Positions 30,914 to 40,427 are shown, numbered from the stretch's first letter. The stretch: DNA of 64,000 nucleotides from Sphingomonas taxi (GCA_003243195.1 QFQI01000010.1:18700-82699); one strand, 5' to 3'. Notes: generated by a model from the letters alone, not told the origin. A program made the numbers and translations.

Positions 30914-31441
30914 ATGGCCGACGACGCCCCCCTCGCCGCCACCAAAAAGGGCACCGCCGACGCGATCACCGCGCGCGCGGTGACGATCAACAAGCCCGCC
31001 GACGAAGTCTACGCCCGCTTCCGCGATTTCGCGCAACTGCCATCCTTCATGGAGAATGTCGTGCGCGTCGACGTGCTCGACGAGCGCCGCTCGCACTGGG
31101 TGGTGAAGGCGCCCGGTGGCCGCACGGTGGAATGGGACGCGAGCATCACCGAGGACGTGCCCGGCAGGCTGCTGGCGTGGGAGACCGAGGACGGCGCCGA
31201 CGTGCCCAATTCCGGGCGTGTCGCGTTCCGCGACGCCGGCGCGCGCGGCACCGTGGTCAGCGCGACGATCCATTACGATCCGCCCGGCGGCATCGTCGGC
31301 AAGGTGATCGCCAAGATGTTCCAGCGTGAACCCGCGATCCAGGCGCGCCGCGACCTGCGCCGCTTCAAGCAACTGCTGGAAACCGGCGAGATCGCCACCC
31401 CGGCGATGAACAAGAAGCAATTCGAGGAGATGGGGCTGTGA
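30914..31441 (+). CDS. SRPBCC/START-like cyclase-dehydrase family protein
   Basis: 175 aa. A helix-grip START-like fold is suggested by ARAVTINKPADEVYARFRDF, LPSFMENVVRVDVLD, SHWVVKAPGG, TVEWDASITEDVPG and the C-terminal helix AIQARRDLRRFKQLLETGEI. Such proteins bind hydrophobic ligands; the ligand is unknown. A strong SD AAAGGAG at 30901-30907 selects ATG 30914. The stop overlaps the GTG start of the alcohol dehydrogenase (GTGA), so the two are coupled. Confidence 0.85.
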   Translation: MADDAPLAATKKGTADAITARAVTINKPADEVYARFRDFAQLPSFMENVVRVDVLDERRSHWVVKAPGGRTVEWDASITEDVPGRLLAWETEDGADVPNSGRVAFRDAGARGTVVSATIHYDPPGGIVGKVIAKMFQREPAIQARRDLRRFKQLLETGEIATPAMNKKQFEEMGL

Positions 31442-32616
31442 AAGCGATCGCCTGGCATGGAAAGCACGACGTGCGCGTCGATACCGTCGACGATCCCGGC
31501 ATCGTCAACCCGCGCGATTGCGTCATCAAGGTGACGTCCACCGCGATCTGCGGTTCCGACCTGCACCTGTACGACGGCTATATCCCGACCATGCAGGCCG
31601 GCGACATTCTGGGCCATGAATTCATGGGCGAGGTGGTCGAGGTCGGCAAGGATTCGACGCTGAAGAAGGGCCAGCGCGTCGTGGTGCCGTTCACCATCGC
31701 GTGCGGTAGCTGCTATCATTGCGGCAAACATCAATATTCGGCGTGCGACAACGGCCTCCCCGCCGCCAACCAGGACATCGCGCAGGAGCTGTACGGCCAG
31801 CCGATGAGCGGCCTGTTCGGCTACAGCCACATGACCGGCGGCTATGCCGGCGGACAGGCGGAATATGTCCGCGTGCCGTTCAGCGATGTCGGCCCGATCG
31901 TCATTCCCGACGGCGTGGAAGACGACAAGGTGCTGTTCCTGTCCGACATCCTGCCGACCGGCTGGCAGGCGGCGGAATATGCGCAGATCGAACCCGGCGA
32001 CACGGTGGCGGTGTGGGGCTGCGGCCCGGTTGGGCTGTTCGCGGTGCAATCGGCGTTCCTGATGGGGGCCGAACGCGTGATCGCGATCGACCATTTCCCC
32101 AACCGGCTGAAGCTGGCCGCGAAGTTCGGCGCGGAGACGATCAATTTCGAGGAAAGCGCGGTGTATGAGGCGCTGATGGAGATGACCGGCGGGATTGGCC
32201 CGGATGCGGTGATCGACTCGGTCGGGCTGGAAGCGCACGGCTTCTTCGTCGACAACATCATCGACCAGATCAAGGTGTCGACCTTCCTGGGCACCGACCG
32301 TGCGCACGCCAATCGCCAGGCGATCCTGGCGTGTCGCAAGGGCGGGCGCGTGTCGATGCCGGCGGTGTACGGCGGCTTCGTCGACAAATGGCCGCTCGGC
32401 GCGTTCATGGAGAAGGGCTTGCAGCTCAAGACCGGGCAGACCCACGTCCAGCACTATCTCCCCGGCCTGCTGACCGCGATCCTGGAGGAGAAGATCGACA
32501 CCACCTTCCTGATCTCGCACCGCCTGCCGCTGACCGCCGGACCGGAAGGGTACAAGATGTTCCACGACCAGCAGGACGAGGTGACCAAGATCGTCCTGAA
32601 GCCGGGAATGGCGTGA
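31438..32616 (+). CDS. zinc-dependent alcohol dehydrogenase, formaldehyde-dehydrogenase-like
   Basis: 392 aa, GTG start overlapping the SRPBCC stop. MDR-family enzyme with catalytic zinc ligands in TAICGSDLHLYDGY and LGHEFMGEVVEVG, a structural zinc region around FTIACGSCYHCGKHQYSACD and the Rossmann motif VWGCGPVGLFAVQSA. The pattern matches the glutathione-independent formaldehyde dehydrogenase-like subgroup, though the substrate is not certain. In sphingomonads similar genes occur with SRPBCC and SDR genes, as here. Confidence 0.88.
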   Translation: MKAIAWHGKHDVRVDTVDDPGIVNPRDCVIKVTSTAICGSDLHLYDGYIPTMQAGDILGHEFMGEVVEVGKDSTLKKGQRVVVPFTIACGSCYHCGKHQYSACDNGLPAANQDIAQELYGQPMSGLFGYSHMTGGYAGGQAEYVRVPFSDVGPIVIPDGVEDDKVLFLSDILPTGWQAAEYAQIEPGDTVAVWGCGPVGLFAVQSAFLMGAERVIAIDHFPNRLKLAAKFGAETINFEESAVYEALMEMTGGIGPDAVIDSVGLEAHGFFVDNIIDQIKVSTFLGTDRAHANRQAILACRKGGRVSMPAVYGGFVDKWPLGAFMEKGLQLKTGQTHVQHYLPGLLTAILEEKIDTTFLISHRLPLTAGPEGYKMFHDQQDEVTKIVLKPGMA

Positions 32617-32638
32617 GCGTATGACGGGAGTAGCTCCA

Positions 32639-33424
32639 ATGGCTGACAAATTCGCGATCATCACCGGCGCGTCGACCGGCATCGGCTTCGAACTGGCGAC
32701 GCTCGCCGCGCAGAACGGCTACGACATCCTTGTCGTCGCCGACGAGCCGCTGATCGACGCCGCCGCCGCCGACTTCCGGCAGTTCGGGACAAAGGTCGAG
32801 GCGGTCGAGGCCGATCTGTCGACCATCGACGGCGTCGACCGGCTGCTCGCCGCCGCGGACGGTCGCCCGATCGACCTGCTGTGCGCCAATGCCGGCAAGG
32901 GGCTGGGCCGCGCCTTCCTTGATCAGGACGTCGCAGACTGGCGGCGCGTGATCGACACCAACATCACCGGCACCCTCTACCTGTTGCAGAAAACGCTGGC
33001 GCAGATGGTGGCGCGCGGCGAGGGCAAGGTGCTCGTCACCGGCTCGATCGCGGGCTTCATGCCGGGCAGCTTCCAGGCGGTGTATAACGGATCGAAGGCG
33101 TTCGTGGATTCCTTCACCGATGCGTTGCGCGACGAGTTGAAGGACCATGAGGGCGTCACGCTCACCACGCTGATGCCCGGGCCGGTTGAGACGGAGTTCT
33201 TCGACCGCGCCGACATGATGGACACCGCCGTTGGGGCGTCGGACAGCAAGTCCGATCCGGCGACGGTCGCGCAGGATGGCTGGGACGCGCTGATGGCGGG
33301 CAAGCATTCGATCGTGTCGGGCTGGAAGAACAAGCTGCAGGCGGCGGCCGCGCACGTTCTTCCCGCCGAGGTCACCGCGCACATGCACCGCAACATGGCC
33401 GAACCGGGCACCGCCAAAGAGTGA
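32639..33424 (+). CDS. SDR-family oxidoreductase
   Basis: About 261 aa. Cofactor site AIITGASTGIGFELATLAA, LLCANAGKGLG and the active site TGSIAGFMPGSFQAVYNGSKAFVDS with Tyr-x3-Lys. A GGGAG at 32625-32629 nine bases upstream supports ATG 32639 over ATG 32621. It follows the alcohol dehydrogenase by about 20 bp and shares its direction, so it likely belongs to the same transcript. No substrate can be deduced. Confidence 0.85.
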   Translation: MADKFAIITGASTGIGFELATLAAQNGYDILVVADEPLIDAAAADFRQFGTKVEAVEADLSTIDGVDRLLAAADGRPIDLLCANAGKGLGRAFLDQDVADWRRVIDTNITGTLYLLQKTLAQMVARGEGKVLVTGSIAGFMPGSFQAVYNGSKAFVDSFTDALRDELKDHEGVTLTTLMPGPVETEFFDRADMMDTAVGASDSKSDPATVAQDGWDALMAGKHSIVSGWKNKLQAAAAHVLPAEVTAHMHRNMAEPGTAKE

Positions 33425-33692
33425 GGCGCGCGCCGATACGGATAGCGGCCGGGCATTAACAACAAACCGGATCGCGACATCGGCGCTCCGGCGCGGAGCG
33501 TGCGAACATGGATGTCAGCAGGCGTGGATATGCGAGATATCCGGCGAAGCGACAGTGACAATTATGGTACGCGGGCGATGTGAAACTCGCGCAACCGTTT
33601 GTTCGATGCTTTTCACCGTATCGGGTGCAATTGTGGCGTTGCACAATGATCGCGGCCGTGAAATGAGCATTGGCCCTTGAGGGAGATGGACC

Positions 33693-33938
33693 ATGAAGAT
33701 CGGTAAGTACCTGCTTGCCGCTGCCGCCGCGTCGCTCGCGACCGTTCCGGCAGTGGCTGCCCCGGCCAACCCGGCCGCCAGCCTGTCGGTCGCCAAGTCG
33801 GCCCGCGCCGGCACCGCGACCGCCAAGAAGAACGAGCTCGTCGGTGGCGGCCTGATCGTCGCGGCCGTCGCGGCTGCGGCGGTTGTCGCCGGCATCATCA
33901 TCATCGCCGATGATGACGACGATTCCGACAGCAACTAA
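33693..33938 (+). CDS. small secreted/membrane protein with acidic tail
   Basis: 81 aa. A signal peptide (KIGKYLLAAAAASLATVPAVA) is followed by a short Ala/Ser/Lys-rich section, a very hydrophobic segment (LIVAAVAAAAVVAGIIII) and the tail ADDDDDSDSN. The product is probably a small inner-membrane protein with the acidic tail outside the hydrophobic core. A strong SD GAGGGAG precedes ATG 33693, and a very strong terminator follows, so it is a monocistronic, probably well-expressed gene. Function unknown. Confidence 0.8.
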   Translation: MKIGKYLLAAAAASLATVPAVAAPANPAASLSVAKSARAGTATAKKNELVGGGLIVAAVAAAAVVAGIIIIADDDDDSDSN

Positions 33939-33957
33939 GCTGCCCTGACGACCGGAG

Positions 33958-33994
33958 AAGGGGGAAGCGGCGCCCGCGCCGCTTCCCCCTTTTT
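33958..33994 (+). terminator. strong intrinsic terminator
   Basis: A perfect 15-bp stem (33958-33972 with 33977-33991), loop CCCG, followed by five T (33990-33994). It ends the small membrane protein gene. The opposite strand has only a short T-run, but the hairpin may also help end the opgGH transcript, which stops at 34066. Confidence 0.92.
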
Positions 33995-34065
33995 CATGTC
34001 CGGCCTTTCGTCATCCGCAGGGGGCACGAGGCGCGGTCGCCTCGCGGCGGCCGGATCGCTTCCGG

Positions 34066-35898
34066 TTACGGCGCGCCGGCCTGACGCGCCTCCGCCAGCG
34101 TCAGCGGCAGCGGCAGCGGGCGAGGTTCCGAGCCGTCGGCGTCGGTCACGAAGATGCCCAGCCGTGCCGCCCGGCGGCCCCAGCGCTCGCTGGCGGTCCA
34201 TTGCACCACCAGCGGCGACAGCAGCAGCCCGGCGGTGACCGGCGCCAGCCACCATGCGGCGGTGGGCATCAGCGGCGACAGCGCCAGCATCAGCGCCCCG
34301 ATGCCCATATGCCAGCGATAGCGCGGCAGGATCGCGCGCATCGCCAGACTGTCACCGCGCCGGTTCTGCGGCTGCCACTCCGCCTTGCGCTGCCGCGCGA
34401 TGCCGATCAGGTCGATGGTCTGCGTCAGGGCGATCGTGGGCGCGGCAAGGATCGACAGCGGCACGTCCAGCGCGACCGAGCGCAGGATCGCCCCCGCTCC
34501 GCCCAGCGCGCGCCGCCGCCGCGCCTCACCCAGCGCATGGATCACCCCCAGCAGCTTCGGTCCAAACAGCAGCGCCACCGTCGTGACCAGCACCATGCCG
34601 GACGGATCGCCCGCCATCAGCCCCTTCTCGCCGCGCACCGCCTGCACCACGCTGACCGCGATCAGCAGCAGCCACAGCGGCGAGGCGAGGTAGCCGGCCG
34701 CGCCCAGCAGCAGTTGCAGGCGGTTGACCCAGTGGAACCCCGATGCGTGCAGCAATTGCAGATGCTGGAGATTGCCCTGCGCCCAGCGCCGGTCGCGCAC
34801 CGCCGCGTCGATCATCGTCGGGGGATATTCCTCGAACGTCTCCTCGGTCATCACCATGTGCACGCGCCAGCCGCGCCGCCGCAGCAGCGCCGCCTCCACC
34901 ACGTCATGGCTCATGATCGTGCCGCCGAACGGCGGCGTGCCGGGCAACACCGGCAGGCCACAGCTTTCCGCGAAGGCGCGCACGCGGATCAGCGCATTGT
35001 GCCCCCAGAAGGTCGCCTCCGCGCCCGACCACCATACCAGACCGGCGGTCGCCGCAGGGCCGTAGATGCGGCTGGCGAACTGCATCCAGCGCTGGAACAG
35101 CGTGGTCGCGCCGATCACCTGCGGCACGGTCTGGAGCAGCGCCACCGCCGGGCGGCGGTCCATGATCTGCGCCATGCCGACGATCGTGTCGCCGCCCATC
35201 AGGCTGTCCGCGTCCAGCATCAGCATGTAATCATAGGCCGCGCCGAAGCGCCGGAGCCATTCGGCGATGTTGCCCGGCTTGCGTCCGACGTTCTCGGCGC
35301 GACGGCGATAATGGACCGCGCACGTCGATCGCGCGGCCAGCGCCTGCCATGCCGCCACCTCCTCCGCCTCGTTCGCGGCGGACGAATCGCTCAGGATGAA
35401 GAAATCGAACGCCGCGCCCGACCCGGCGCGCGCCAGTGCGTCCGCCATGTGCGCCAGCCGGCCGCACACCTCGGCGATATCCTCGTTATGCACCGGCATC
35501 AGGATCGCGGTGCGCCCCTTCAGCGGTTCCGACCAGCGCGGCATCGGCGTGAAGCCGGGGTGCAGCCCGGTCGCCAGTACGATATAGCCGACCACCGCGT
35601 TGATGAAGCCGAACGCCAACAGTGCGAACAGGGGGAAGAATACCGTCAGCAACAGCATGTCGCTGACCGCCAGCCCGTCCGTCAGCACCGATTCCTTCAG
35701 CGCGGTGGAGGCGGCGAGCGCCAGTACCAACGTCAGCAGCACCAGGATCGCGCGCCGTGCGAGGATATCGGCGGGTGAGCCGATCGCGCCGTCGAACGGC
35801 TGCGGTGCGCGATCCGGCGGCGGCGGCCCGTCGAACCGCTGTTCGGGCATCTCCAGCGGCGCGTCCGCCGGCAGACGCGGCGGCGGCGCGGCGGTCAC
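34066..35898 (-). CDS. opgH: glucans biosynthesis glucosyltransferase (OpgH/MdoH)
   Basis: 610 aa, inner-membrane GT2 enzyme that polymerises periplasmic glucan from UDP-glucose and passes it across the membrane. Several hydrophobic segments at the N and C termini flank a cytoplasmic GT2 domain with LMLDADSLMGG (DxD-like) and DRRWAQGNLQH (QxxRW-like). Shorter than E. coli OpgH (about 850 aa) mainly at the N terminus. It follows opgG with a four-base overlap. Confidence 0.92.
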   Translation of the reverse strand: MTAAPPPRLPADAPLEMPEQRFDGPPPPDRAPQPFDGAIGSPADILARRAILVLLTLVLALAASTALKESVLTDGLAVSDMLLLTVFFPLFALLAFGFINAVVGYIVLATGLHPGFTPMPRWSEPLKGRTAILMPVHNEDIAEVCGRLAHMADALARAGSGAAFDFFILSDSSAANEAEEVAAWQALAARSTCAVHYRRRAENVGRKPGNIAEWLRRFGAAYDYMLMLDADSLMGGDTIVGMAQIMDRRPAVALLQTVPQVIGATTLFQRWMQFASRIYGPAATAGLVWWSGAEATFWGHNALIRVRAFAESCGLPVLPGTPPFGGTIMSHDVVEAALLRRRGWRVHMVMTEETFEEYPPTMIDAAVRDRRWAQGNLQHLQLLHASGFHWVNRLQLLLGAAGYLASPLWLLLIAVSVVQAVRGEKGLMAGDPSGMVLVTTVALLFGPKLLGVIHALGEARRRRALGGAGAILRSVALDVPLSILAAPTIALTQTIDLIGIARQRKAEWQPQNRRGDSLAMRAILPRYRWHMGIGALMLALSPLMPTAAWWLAPVTAGLLLSPLVVQWTASERWGRRAARLGIFVTDADGSEPRPLPLPLTLAEARQAGAP

Positions 35899-37388
35899 GC
35901 GCCGTACAACGGCACGAGCAACGTTTCGCTTAGCGCCGCCTGCCCGCGCTTCAGGAACAGCCGCACGTCGGCGGGGCCGCCGCCCGCCGGCGCGATGTCG
36001 GCGGTGACGCGCCAGCGGTTGCGCTGCCCGACCACCGGATAGGCGGCGCTTTCCAGCACCTTGCCACGCGTCACGCCGATGTCGACCCCGACCCCGCTGT
36101 CACGCCCCAGCCCGGCCAGCGCGTCGCCGACGAAATCCACCACCAGCTTGCTGGCGCCCGCGATCGCGGCACCGCCGGGGCGTCCGGCGCTGCCGATCCA
36201 TGTGTCCACGACATGCGCGGCACGATCGACGCTGGGGTCCGCCGATCCCCAGGTCAGCCGATAGTCGAACTGCAATCGCTGCCCGGCGCGCACGCCCTGC
36301 GCCGGCGTCCAGAAGCAGACCACATTGTCGGTCGTCTCGCCGCCGGTCGGGAAGGCATACAGCATCACGCTGCCCCTGCCCCATCGCCCCTGCGGCTCGA
36401 CCCAGAGATGGGGACGGCGATCGTAGAAGGCGCCATCGTCTTGGTAATGGTCGAACGCACGGTCGCGCTGGAGCAGCCCGAAGGCGCGGACGTCATCGGC
36501 GCCGAAGCTGTCGGTCACCGGCTGCGGCGGGTTGCGCAGCGGCCGCCAGATCCGCTCGCCGCCGGCGGTGAGCATCGCCAGCCCGTCCGAATCGTGGATC
36601 TCGGGGCGCCAGTCGCTCGCGCCTTTCTGGCTGCGGTCGTCGTACCAGAACATGCTGGTCGCCGGCGCGATCCCCAGCCGCTCGACCGCGCGGCGCATGA
36701 ACAGCACCGACGACACGTCCTGCACCACCGCACCCGGATGCCGCGACACGAAGCGGAAAGCGCCGGTCAGGCTCTCGCCGTCGAGCAGCGCATAGATGGT
36801 GTAGGCGCCGCCACCATCGGGCTGGATCCAGAATTCGGTGAAGGTCGGAAACTGTTCCTTGTCCAACCCCGTGTCGACCGCGATCCCGCGCGCCGACAGG
36901 CCATATTGGTCCTGCGATCCCGACGAGCGGAAATAGGAGGCGCCCATATACGCCAGCCAGTCGCTCTCGTGCCCCGGCTCCATCACGCGAAAGCCCGCGA
37001 ATCCGGGCACAGGCCGCACCTGTCCGCTGGTGTCGAACATGTCGGGCGCATAGTCGACGCGGCGCGCGCGGCCGTTTTCGACCAGGTTGATCGTCACCGG
37101 CACCGGCGCGTACTTGCCCAGCGGGAACGGCCGGACCCCGCCGGCCAGCGTGCGATCGGGCCGGAAACGGATTCCGCCCACCGCATCGTAGTCAAGCGCC
37201 GACGCACCCGGCGCGGGCTGCGGCGCGCGATACGGCCGCTTCGCCAGCGCCGCCGCGCGCTGCTGCAACGACGTCCAGGAGAAGGGCGCCGCCGCGTCGT
37301 CGCGGCGCTGCCCGGCGGCGGCGATCCCCGGCAGCAGCGCCATTGCGCCGGCCGCCACCATCGCATCTCGTCGGCTGAATATCGTCAT
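35895..37388 (-). CDS. opgG: periplasmic glucan biosynthesis protein (OpgG/OpgD family)
   Basis: 497 aa. The N terminus SRRDAMVAAGAMALLPGIAAA carries a twin-arginine-like motif, as in OpgD. The mature MdoG fold is seen in FSWTSLQQRAAALAKRPYR, YDAVGGIRFRPDRTL, GKYAPVPVTINLVENG and the C-terminal immunoglobulin-like part. The protein shapes or branches osmoregulated periplasmic glucan made by OpgH. Its stop overlaps the opgH start (ATGA), forming the usual opgGH operon. The OpgG versus OpgD distinction is uncertain. Confidence 0.9.
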   Translation of the reverse strand: MTIFSRRDAMVAAGAMALLPGIAAAGQRRDDAAAPFSWTSLQQRAAALAKRPYRAPQPAPGASALDYDAVGGIRFRPDRTLAGGVRPFPLGKYAPVPVTINLVENGRARRVDYAPDMFDTSGQVRPVPGFAGFRVMEPGHESDWLAYMGASYFRSSGSQDQYGLSARGIAVDTGLDKEQFPTFTEFWIQPDGGGAYTIYALLDGESLTGAFRFVSRHPGAVVQDVSSVLFMRRAVERLGIAPATSMFWYDDRSQKGASDWRPEIHDSDGLAMLTAGGERIWRPLRNPPQPVTDSFGADDVRAFGLLQRDRAFDHYQDDGAFYDRRPHLWVEPQGRWGRGSVMLYAFPTGGETTDNVVCFWTPAQGVRAGQRLQFDYRLTWGSADPSVDRAAHVVDTWIGSAGRPGGAAIAGASKLVVDFVGDALAGLGRDSGVGVDIGVTRGKVLESAAYPVVGQRNRWRVTADIAPAGGGPADVRLFLKRGQAALSETLLVPLYGA

Positions 37389-37517
37389 GGCTGCGAAACA
37401 AGCTACGTGGCGGATTGTTGCAACGCAAAACGAACGCGACGGAGTGCCCTTGCTTCGGGACCGGGGGCGGCGCCGACGGGAACGGATGGATCATGCCCGC
37501 TCCCGCGACAAGGCCGG

Positions 37518-38600
37518 TCAGCCGCCGAGCGCCTCCGCGACCACCGCGTTCACGATCCGGCCGCCGCGCACGTTGACGCCGGCCATCAGCCCGGCGTCCG
37601 CCTCCGCCGCCGCATAGCCGTGGTCGGCCAGCGCCAGCCCATACGGCAGGGTCGCGTTGTTCAGCGCATGGCTGGATGTCAGCGGCACCGCGCCCGGCAT
37701 GTTCGCGACGCAATAATGGATCACGCCGTCCACCTCGTAGGTCGGATCGGCATGGGTGGTCGCGTGGCTCGTCTCGAAACAGCCGCCCTGATCGATCGCC
37801 ACGTCGACCAGCACCGCACGCGACTTCATCAGCCCCAGCATCGGGCGCGTCACCAGCTTGGGCGCGGAAGCGCCGGGGATCAGCACCGCGCCGATCACCG
37901 CGTCGGCCTCCGAAATCTCGTGCTCGATCGCTTCCAGCGTCGACACGCGCGTCCGTACCCGCCCGTGGAACAGCTCGTCCAGTTCGCGCAGCCGCGGGAT
38001 CGAACGGTCGATGATCGTCACCTCCGCGCCCAGCCCCACCGCCATGCGCGCGGCATGCGTGCCGACCACGCCGCCGCCCAGTACCACGATCCGCGCCGGC
38101 TGCACGCCCGGCACCCCGCCGATCAGCACGCCGCGCCCGCCGTTCACCGCCTTCAGCGCGGTGCCCGCCGCCTCGATCGACAGCCGCCCCGCAACCTCGC
38201 TCATCGGCGCGAGCAGCGGCAATTGCCCGCGCGCGTCAGTCACCGTTTCATAGGCGACGGCGGTCACGCCGGATGCCTGCAACCCCCTTGCCTGTTCGGG
38301 ATCGGGGGCGAGATGCAGATAGGTGAACAGGATCTGATCTTCGCGCAGTTGCACCCACTCGCCGGGCTGCGGCTCCTTCACCTTCACGATCATCTGCGCG
38401 GTCGCGAACACCTCCTCGGCGGTGTCGACGATCCCGGCGCCCGCCGCGCGATAGGCGGCATCGTCGGCGGCGATCCCCGCCCCGGCGCCGCTCTGCACGA
38501 TCACCTCATGACCATGCGCGACATATTCGCGCACGGCGCCGGGCGTCAGGCCGACGCGATATTCGTGGTTCTTGATTTCCTTGGGCACGCCGATGCGCAT
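37518..38600 (-). CDS. ald: alanine dehydrogenase
   Basis: 360 aa, NAD-dependent oxidative deamination of L-alanine to pyruvate. Starts MRIGVPKEIKNHEYRVGLTP; substrate residues are in IVKVKEPQPGEW (Lys) and FTYLHLAPD (His); the Rossmann motif is IVVLGGGVVGTHAARMA. Length matches the family. It is divergent from the Lrp/AsnC regulator with 112 bp between starts, a typical arrangement for alanine-responsive control. Confidence 0.95.
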   Translation of the reverse strand: MRIGVPKEIKNHEYRVGLTPGAVREYVAHGHEVIVQSGAGAGIAADDAAYRAAGAGIVDTAEEVFATAQMIVKVKEPQPGEWVQLREDQILFTYLHLAPDPEQARGLQASGVTAVAYETVTDARGQLPLLAPMSEVAGRLSIEAAGTALKAVNGGRGVLIGGVPGVQPARIVVLGGGVVGTHAARMAVGLGAEVTIIDRSIPRLRELDELFHGRVRTRVSTLEAIEHEISEADAVIGAVLIPGASAPKLVTRPMLGLMKSRAVLVDVAIDQGGCFETSHATTHADPTYEVDGVIHYCVANMPGAVPLTSSHALNNATLPYGLALADHGYAAAEADAGLMAGVNVRGGRIVNAVVAEALGG

Positions 38601-38712
38601 CGTTCAGGCTCCTTCATCCTTGCCGCGCGATAACGCGGATCGCGTTGCGGAACCGGGCGAAGATCGCGCGCGTCGCGTGACTTCGCGCCGTAATCCGCCA
38701 TGATACCACGCC

Positions 38713-39195
38713 ATGACGCCGGAAAACATCACCACCGACCGAATCGACCGCCGGTTGATCGCGCTGCTGCTCGACAATGCGCGCGCCACCGCCTTTACAC
38801 TGGCGGAAGCGATCGGCCGGTCGGCGACCGCGATCGCGCGGCGCCAGCGCGCGCTGGAGGAAGCGGGCGTCATCATCGGCTACACCGCGCGCGTCGATCT
38901 GGAGAAGCTCGGCTGCGGGACGACCGTACACATCAAGATGACGCTGGAAAGTCAGCGCATCGACGTGCTGGACGCATTTGAAACCGCGATCGTCGCCAGC
39001 CCCTCGGTGGTGCGCTGCGAGCTGATGTCGGGCAGCTACGATTATCTGGTCACCGTCCGCGCGCGCGACCTGACGCATTTCGCGCGGATCCACCGCGACG
39101 AACTCTCCCGCCTGCCCGGCGTTACCCAGATGGAGAGCGGGTTCGTGCTGCGCGAGGTGGTCGCGCCACGCCTGCCGCTGGCGATACTGGACTAA
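38713..39195 (+). CDS. Lrp/AsnC-family transcriptional regulator
   Basis: 160 aa. N-terminal helix-turn-helix (IDRRLIALLLDNARATAFTL, then IGRSATAIARRQRALEEAGVI) and a C-terminal RAM/AsnC ligand-binding domain (DYLVTVRARDLTHFARIHRD). The divergent ald gene suggests it activates alanine dehydrogenase in response to alanine. That link is inferred from position only. Confidence 0.9.
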   Translation: MTPENITTDRIDRRLIALLLDNARATAFTLAEAIGRSATAIARRQRALEEAGVIIGYTARVDLEKLGCGTTVHIKMTLESQRIDVLDAFETAIVASPSVVRCELMSGSYDYLVTVRARDLTHFARIHRDELSRLPGVTQMESGFVLREVVAPRLPLAILD

Positions 39196-39253
39196 ATTAA
39201 TAACGCCTCGCAATAGCCTTGATTGCGGAGAACGGCGCGGTTACGGACGGGGC

Positions 39254-39904
39254 GTGACCACCAACAGCGCCACCGTTCCCGCTCCTCGCCGCGCACCGAA
39301 GCGCAAGTGGAAGACGTGGTGGCTGAAGCAACTGCACACCTGGCACTGGGTCAGCGCCGCGGTCTCGCTGGTGGCGATGCTGCTGTTCGCGATCACCGGC
39401 ATCACGCTCAACCATGCCGCGACGATCGCCGCCCAGCCGCATGTCGAGGCGCGCAGCGGTACGTTGCCGCCGGTCGTGCGCGCCCGCCTGACCGCCACCA
39501 GCGCCGATGCGCCGCTGCCGGCGGTCGTCGCGCATGCCGTGCAGCGCAGCGTCGGGCTGGACGCGGGCAGCCGCGCGGCGGAATGGTCCGATGCGGAAGT
39601 GTATGTCGCCCTGCCCCGCCCGGGCGGGGACGCCTGGGTCAGCATCGACCGCGCGACCGGCCACATCACCGCCGAAGTCACCGATCGCGGCTGGATCTCC
39701 TACCTCAACGATCTCCACAAGGGTCGAAACGCGGGGTCGGCATGGTTCTGGTTCATCGACGTCTTCGCCGCCGCCTGCGTGGTGTTCACGCTCACCGGGC
39801 TGCTGCTGCTGCAACTGCATGCGCGGCATCGCCCATCGACATGGCCGCTCGTCGCCGCCGGCCTTGCGCTGCCGGTGGTGATCGCGCTGGTCTTCATCCA
39901 CTGA
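39254..39904 (+). CDS. PepSY-associated transmembrane protein
   Basis: 216 aa. A basic N terminus (RRAPKRKWKTWWLKQLHTW) precedes a first hydrophobic segment (VSLVAMLLFAITGITL), a periplasmic PepSY-like stretch of about 110 residues (VYVALPRPGGDAWVSIDRAT), then two segments (WFWFIDVFAAACVVFTLTGL and LVAAGLALPVVIALVFI). Histidines HTWHW and LNDLHKG fit the haem-ligating pattern of PepSY-TM reductases. GTG 39254 is the start. It leads the DUF2271-DUF4198-ApbE gene group. Confidence 0.85.
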   Translation: MTTNSATVPAPRRAPKRKWKTWWLKQLHTWHWVSAAVSLVAMLLFAITGITLNHAATIAAQPHVEARSGTLPPVVRARLTATSADAPLPAVVAHAVQRSVGLDAGSRAAEWSDAEVYVALPRPGGDAWVSIDRATGHITAEVTDRGWISYLNDLHKGRNAGSAWFWFIDVFAAACVVFTLTGLLLLQLHARHRPSTWPLVAAGLALPVVIALVFIH

Positions 39905-39924
39905 CCGACAAGGGGGTCTGATCC

Positions 39925-40407
39925 ATGCGTCCACTCCACCTGCTGGCGCTCGGCGGCGTCGTTGCGACTCCCGCCCTGGCGCAGCCCGGCACGATCACCG
40001 TCACCATCCCGCGGCTGGCGGTCGCCGAATATCACAAGCCCTATGTCGCGGTGTGGCTGGAGCCCGTCGGCGGCGGCCAGCCGCGCACGCTGGCGCTGTG
40101 GTACGACGTCCAGAAGAAGGGCAACGAGCCGGGCACGAAATGGCTGGCCGACCTGCGCGCCTGGTGGCGCAAGGGCGGACGCGGCATGAACCTGCCCGCC
40201 AACGGCATCAGCGGCGCGACGCGCGCGCCCGGCCAGTATCGCATCCCGCTGCCCGCCGACGTGAAACCGGGCCAATATGTGCTGAACGTCGAGGCGGCGC
40301 GTGAAACCGGCGGGCGCGAGCTGGTGAGCGTGCCGGTCACGCTGCCGGGCGCGCAATCGAAGGCCGGCAGCCACGAACTGGGCGCGGTGGCGATCGCCGC
40401 GCGCTGA
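39925..40407 (+). CDS. DUF2271 protein with SGAT flavinylation-like motif
   Basis: 160 aa. Signal peptide MRPLHLLALGGVVATPALA predicts a periplasmic protein. The body has ITVTIPRLAVAEYHKPYVAVW and ALWYDVQKKGNEPGTKWL, matching DUF2271. The stretch NGISGATRAPGQY contains SGAT with Thr99 where ApbE substrates (for example NqrC and RnfG) carry covalent FMN. With apbE three genes downstream, Thr99 is a plausible FMN site; this is inference from motif and context. Confidence 0.82.
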   Translation: MRPLHLLALGGVVATPALAQPGTITVTIPRLAVAEYHKPYVAVWLEPVGGGQPRTLALWYDVQKKGNEPGTKWLADLRAWWRKGGRGMNLPANGISGATRAPGQYRIPLPADVKPGQYVLNVEAARETGGRELVSVPVTLPGAQSKAGSHELGAVAIAAR

Positions 40408-40427
40408 TCCATCACAGGGGAGACGAC

